Source: Massilia sp. ZL223 (GTDB lineage Bacteria > Pseudomonadota > Gammaproteobacteria > Burkholderiales > Burkholderiaceae_D). From it: a stretch of DNA of 64,000 nt. The notes below the pieces were generated by a model. It ran no database searches, was not told where the DNA came from, and worked only from the letters and a program-made list of their open reading frames with translations. Positions 63,971 through 64,000 of the stretch are shown one piece after another. How positions within the stretch are numbered: the first letter of the stretch is position 1; every line of letters starts with the position of its first letter. Position numbers and translations under genes: made by a program. The DNA lies in NCBI RefSeq assembly GCF_018119395.1, contig NZ_JAGPWD010000009.1, positions 1 through 64,000 of the forward strand, written 5' to 3'.

Positions 63971-64000
63971 ATGGGCAAGCAAGTGACGAAGCGGGGTCGG
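63971..64000 (+). CDS. 5' end of a gene cut by the window edge
   Basis: ATG 63971 opens MGKQVTKRGR and runs to the window edge without a stop. A GGAGTAAAG ribosome site is spaced 2-5 bases upstream, and a TTATAAAG stretch lies at 63937. Only ten codons are visible, so no product can be named. Confidence 0.4.
   Translation, partial: MGKQVTKRGR

Overview
The window is high-GC DNA packed with long antisense shadow frames. Its gene content (RecBCD, many large hybrid histidine kinases, c-di-GMP proteins, M4/M23/L,D-transpeptidase envelope enzymes, EgtD/EgtB-type genes with SelD) points to a Gram-negative betaproteobacterium of the Oxalobacteraceae type (Massilia-like). That placement is inferred from protein flavour; no rRNA or tRNA gene was seen. 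Two G/C homopolymer blocks (1-54 and 37004-37132) look like assembly or read artefacts. The second interrupts a real gene, so linkage across 37 kb is uncertain.

Layout. 0-4.2 kb: a PrmC-like methyltransferase, a small acidic/basic protein, a YpfJ-type zinc peptidase and a formaldehyde-dehydrogenase-like alcohol dehydrogenase followed by a His-rich membrane-anchored protein. 4.4-9.4 kb: envelope enzymes (secreted thermolysin-type M4 protease; L,D-transpeptidase and M23 peptidase in one operon), a 2Fe-2S ferredoxin and an alpha/beta hydrolase. 9.5-11.4 kb: a run of seven very small proteins of unknown role. 11.5-18 kb: a CHASE-PAS-GGDEF-EAL protein, a spermidine-synthase-like protein, a membrane protein with a degenerate GGDEF domain, and a Ppx/GppA phosphatase. 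18-25 kb: a MYG1-type protein, then a tightly overlapped trio (periplasmic binding protein, hybrid kinase, REC-HD-GYP regulator), a histone-tail-like protein and an XRE-like regulator.

25.2-37.0 kb is the most interesting part. A five-gene PhnD-like ABC transporter operon diverges from egtD-egtB/senA-yihY. Further right, convergent to a GT1-type glycosyltransferase, lie selD (senC) and the C-terminal half of an EX7E glycosyltransferase that fits SenB. Together these make a coherent selenium uptake plus selenoneine (selenium analogue of ergothioneine) biosynthesis locus: EgtD makes hercynine, SelD/SenC makes selenophosphate, SenB makes a selenosugar, and SenA joins the selenosugar to hercynine. 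The locus is split by an IS607-type tnpB element whose tnpA is reduced to a 32-codon remnant.

37.1-49.7 kb: a degenerate CheR-like protein with a 1634-residue soluble hybrid kinase carrying six near-identical 92-residue HAMP repeats, a LuxR-type AHL-receptor-like regulator without a synthase, a small HTH protein, a prolyl-oligopeptidase-family peptidase and a CHASE hybrid kinase. 49.8-58.7 kb: a compact recC-recB-recD operon. 58.7-64 kb: a PBP7-type endopeptidase with a basic tail, an orphan sulfate-binding protein, a GNAT acetyltransferase, a Tat-exported MepK-like endopeptidase, a DUF378 membrane protein, a phosphodiesterase, a small unknown protein and the first codons of a gene running off the edge.
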